This document shows positions 63,942-64,000 of a stretch of 64,000 bases of DNA, piece after piece; position 1 is the stretch's first letter; the number at the start of each line of letters is the position of its first letter. This stretch comes from Pseudomonas sp. ANT_H12B (GTDB taxonomy: Bacteria > Pseudomonadota > Gammaproteobacteria > Pseudomonadales > Pseudomonadaceae). Under the pieces are notes generated by a model. It made no database searches. It was not told the origin of the DNA and saw only the letters and a program-made list of their open reading frames with translations. The position numbers and the translations under genes were made by a program. The DNA lies in contig NZ_VOBI01000005.1 of assembly GCF_008369325.1 (NCBI RefSeq), forward strand, positions 62,001 to 126,000, written 5' to 3'.

Positions 63942-64000
63942 TCAATGGCGGGGGGCAGGTTTGCCATGTTTGGCGCGTAGGGGGTCGAGCAGTTCCGACA
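63942..64000 (-). CDS. C-terminal end of an unidentified gene (cut by window edge)
   Basis: Last codons, read on the minus strand: ...SELLDPLRAKHGKPAPRH and stop at 63942-63944. The basic, Pro-rich ending and close spacing to the aminotransferase suggest an upstream gene of the same operon. Too short to identify. Confidence 0.35.
   Translation of the reverse strand, partial: SELLDPLRAKHGKPAPRH

Overview
The window is a stretch of ordinary chromosome from a Pseudomonas of the P. fluorescens group. This rests on the gene order, the high-GC codon use, and many palindromic REP-type repeats of the GTGGGAGCGAGCCTGCTCGCGA kind. No phage, plasmid, transposon or CRISPR sequence was seen. About 55 genes can be supported. 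The novelty lies mostly in control signals and small or unusual proteins, not in a new multigene system.

Region 1 (1-21,100) is housekeeping. It holds the start of panE, yajQ, an mscS channel gene and an oprD porin, then HIT, slyX, a membrane/cold-shock fusion, dps, a ribbon-helix-helix protein and an FmdB-type zinc ribbon. Next come aspS, a yebC/pmpR regulator and ruvC-ruvA-ruvB. The envelope operon ybgC-tolQRAB-pal-cpoB follows, then queE-queC, tRNA-Lys(TTT) and nadA. From oprD to nadA the order matches my memory of the P. aeruginosa PA0958-PA0977 area.

Region 2 (21,100-30,700) has an RDD membrane protein and a CapB-type cold-shock protein. It then has the glycine cleavage/serine deaminase operon gcvH-gcvP-sdaA-gcvT on the minus strand, with its sigma-54 activator gcsR upstream. 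Between gcsR and gcvH lie a good -24/-12 promoter and three 18-bp TyrR-like boxes.

Region 3 (30,700-38,400) is the arginine deiminase operon arcD-arcA-arcB-arcC (minus strand). A candidate ANR box precedes it. A second full-length arcD is divergent from it and is translationally coupled to an alkA-type DNA glycosylase. A CaiB/BaiF CoA-transferase and a dCache chemoreceptor follow.

Region 4 (42,400-61,900) is a complete glucose uptake and Entner-Doudoroff cluster: gap-mgsA, edd-glk-gltR-gtrS, an AGE-family epimerase, gtsABCD, oprB, a hexose-6-phosphate mutarotase, hexR and zwf-pgl-eda. Together these bring glucose across the outer membrane (OprB) and inner membrane (GtsABCD). Glk phosphorylates it, Zwf-Pgl-Edd-Eda convert it to pyruvate and glyceraldehyde-3-phosphate, and Gap passes the latter on. 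HexR boxes (TTGT-N7-ACAA) sit in front of gap and edd, and a related dyad sits between hexR and zwf. The epimerase gene and gtsA share a promoter layout that I propose is a common activator site. Crc/Hfq-type A-rich motifs precede four genes.

Region 5 (61,900-64,000) holds an intradiol dioxygenase facing a class V aminotransferase, and the last codons of another gene at the right edge.
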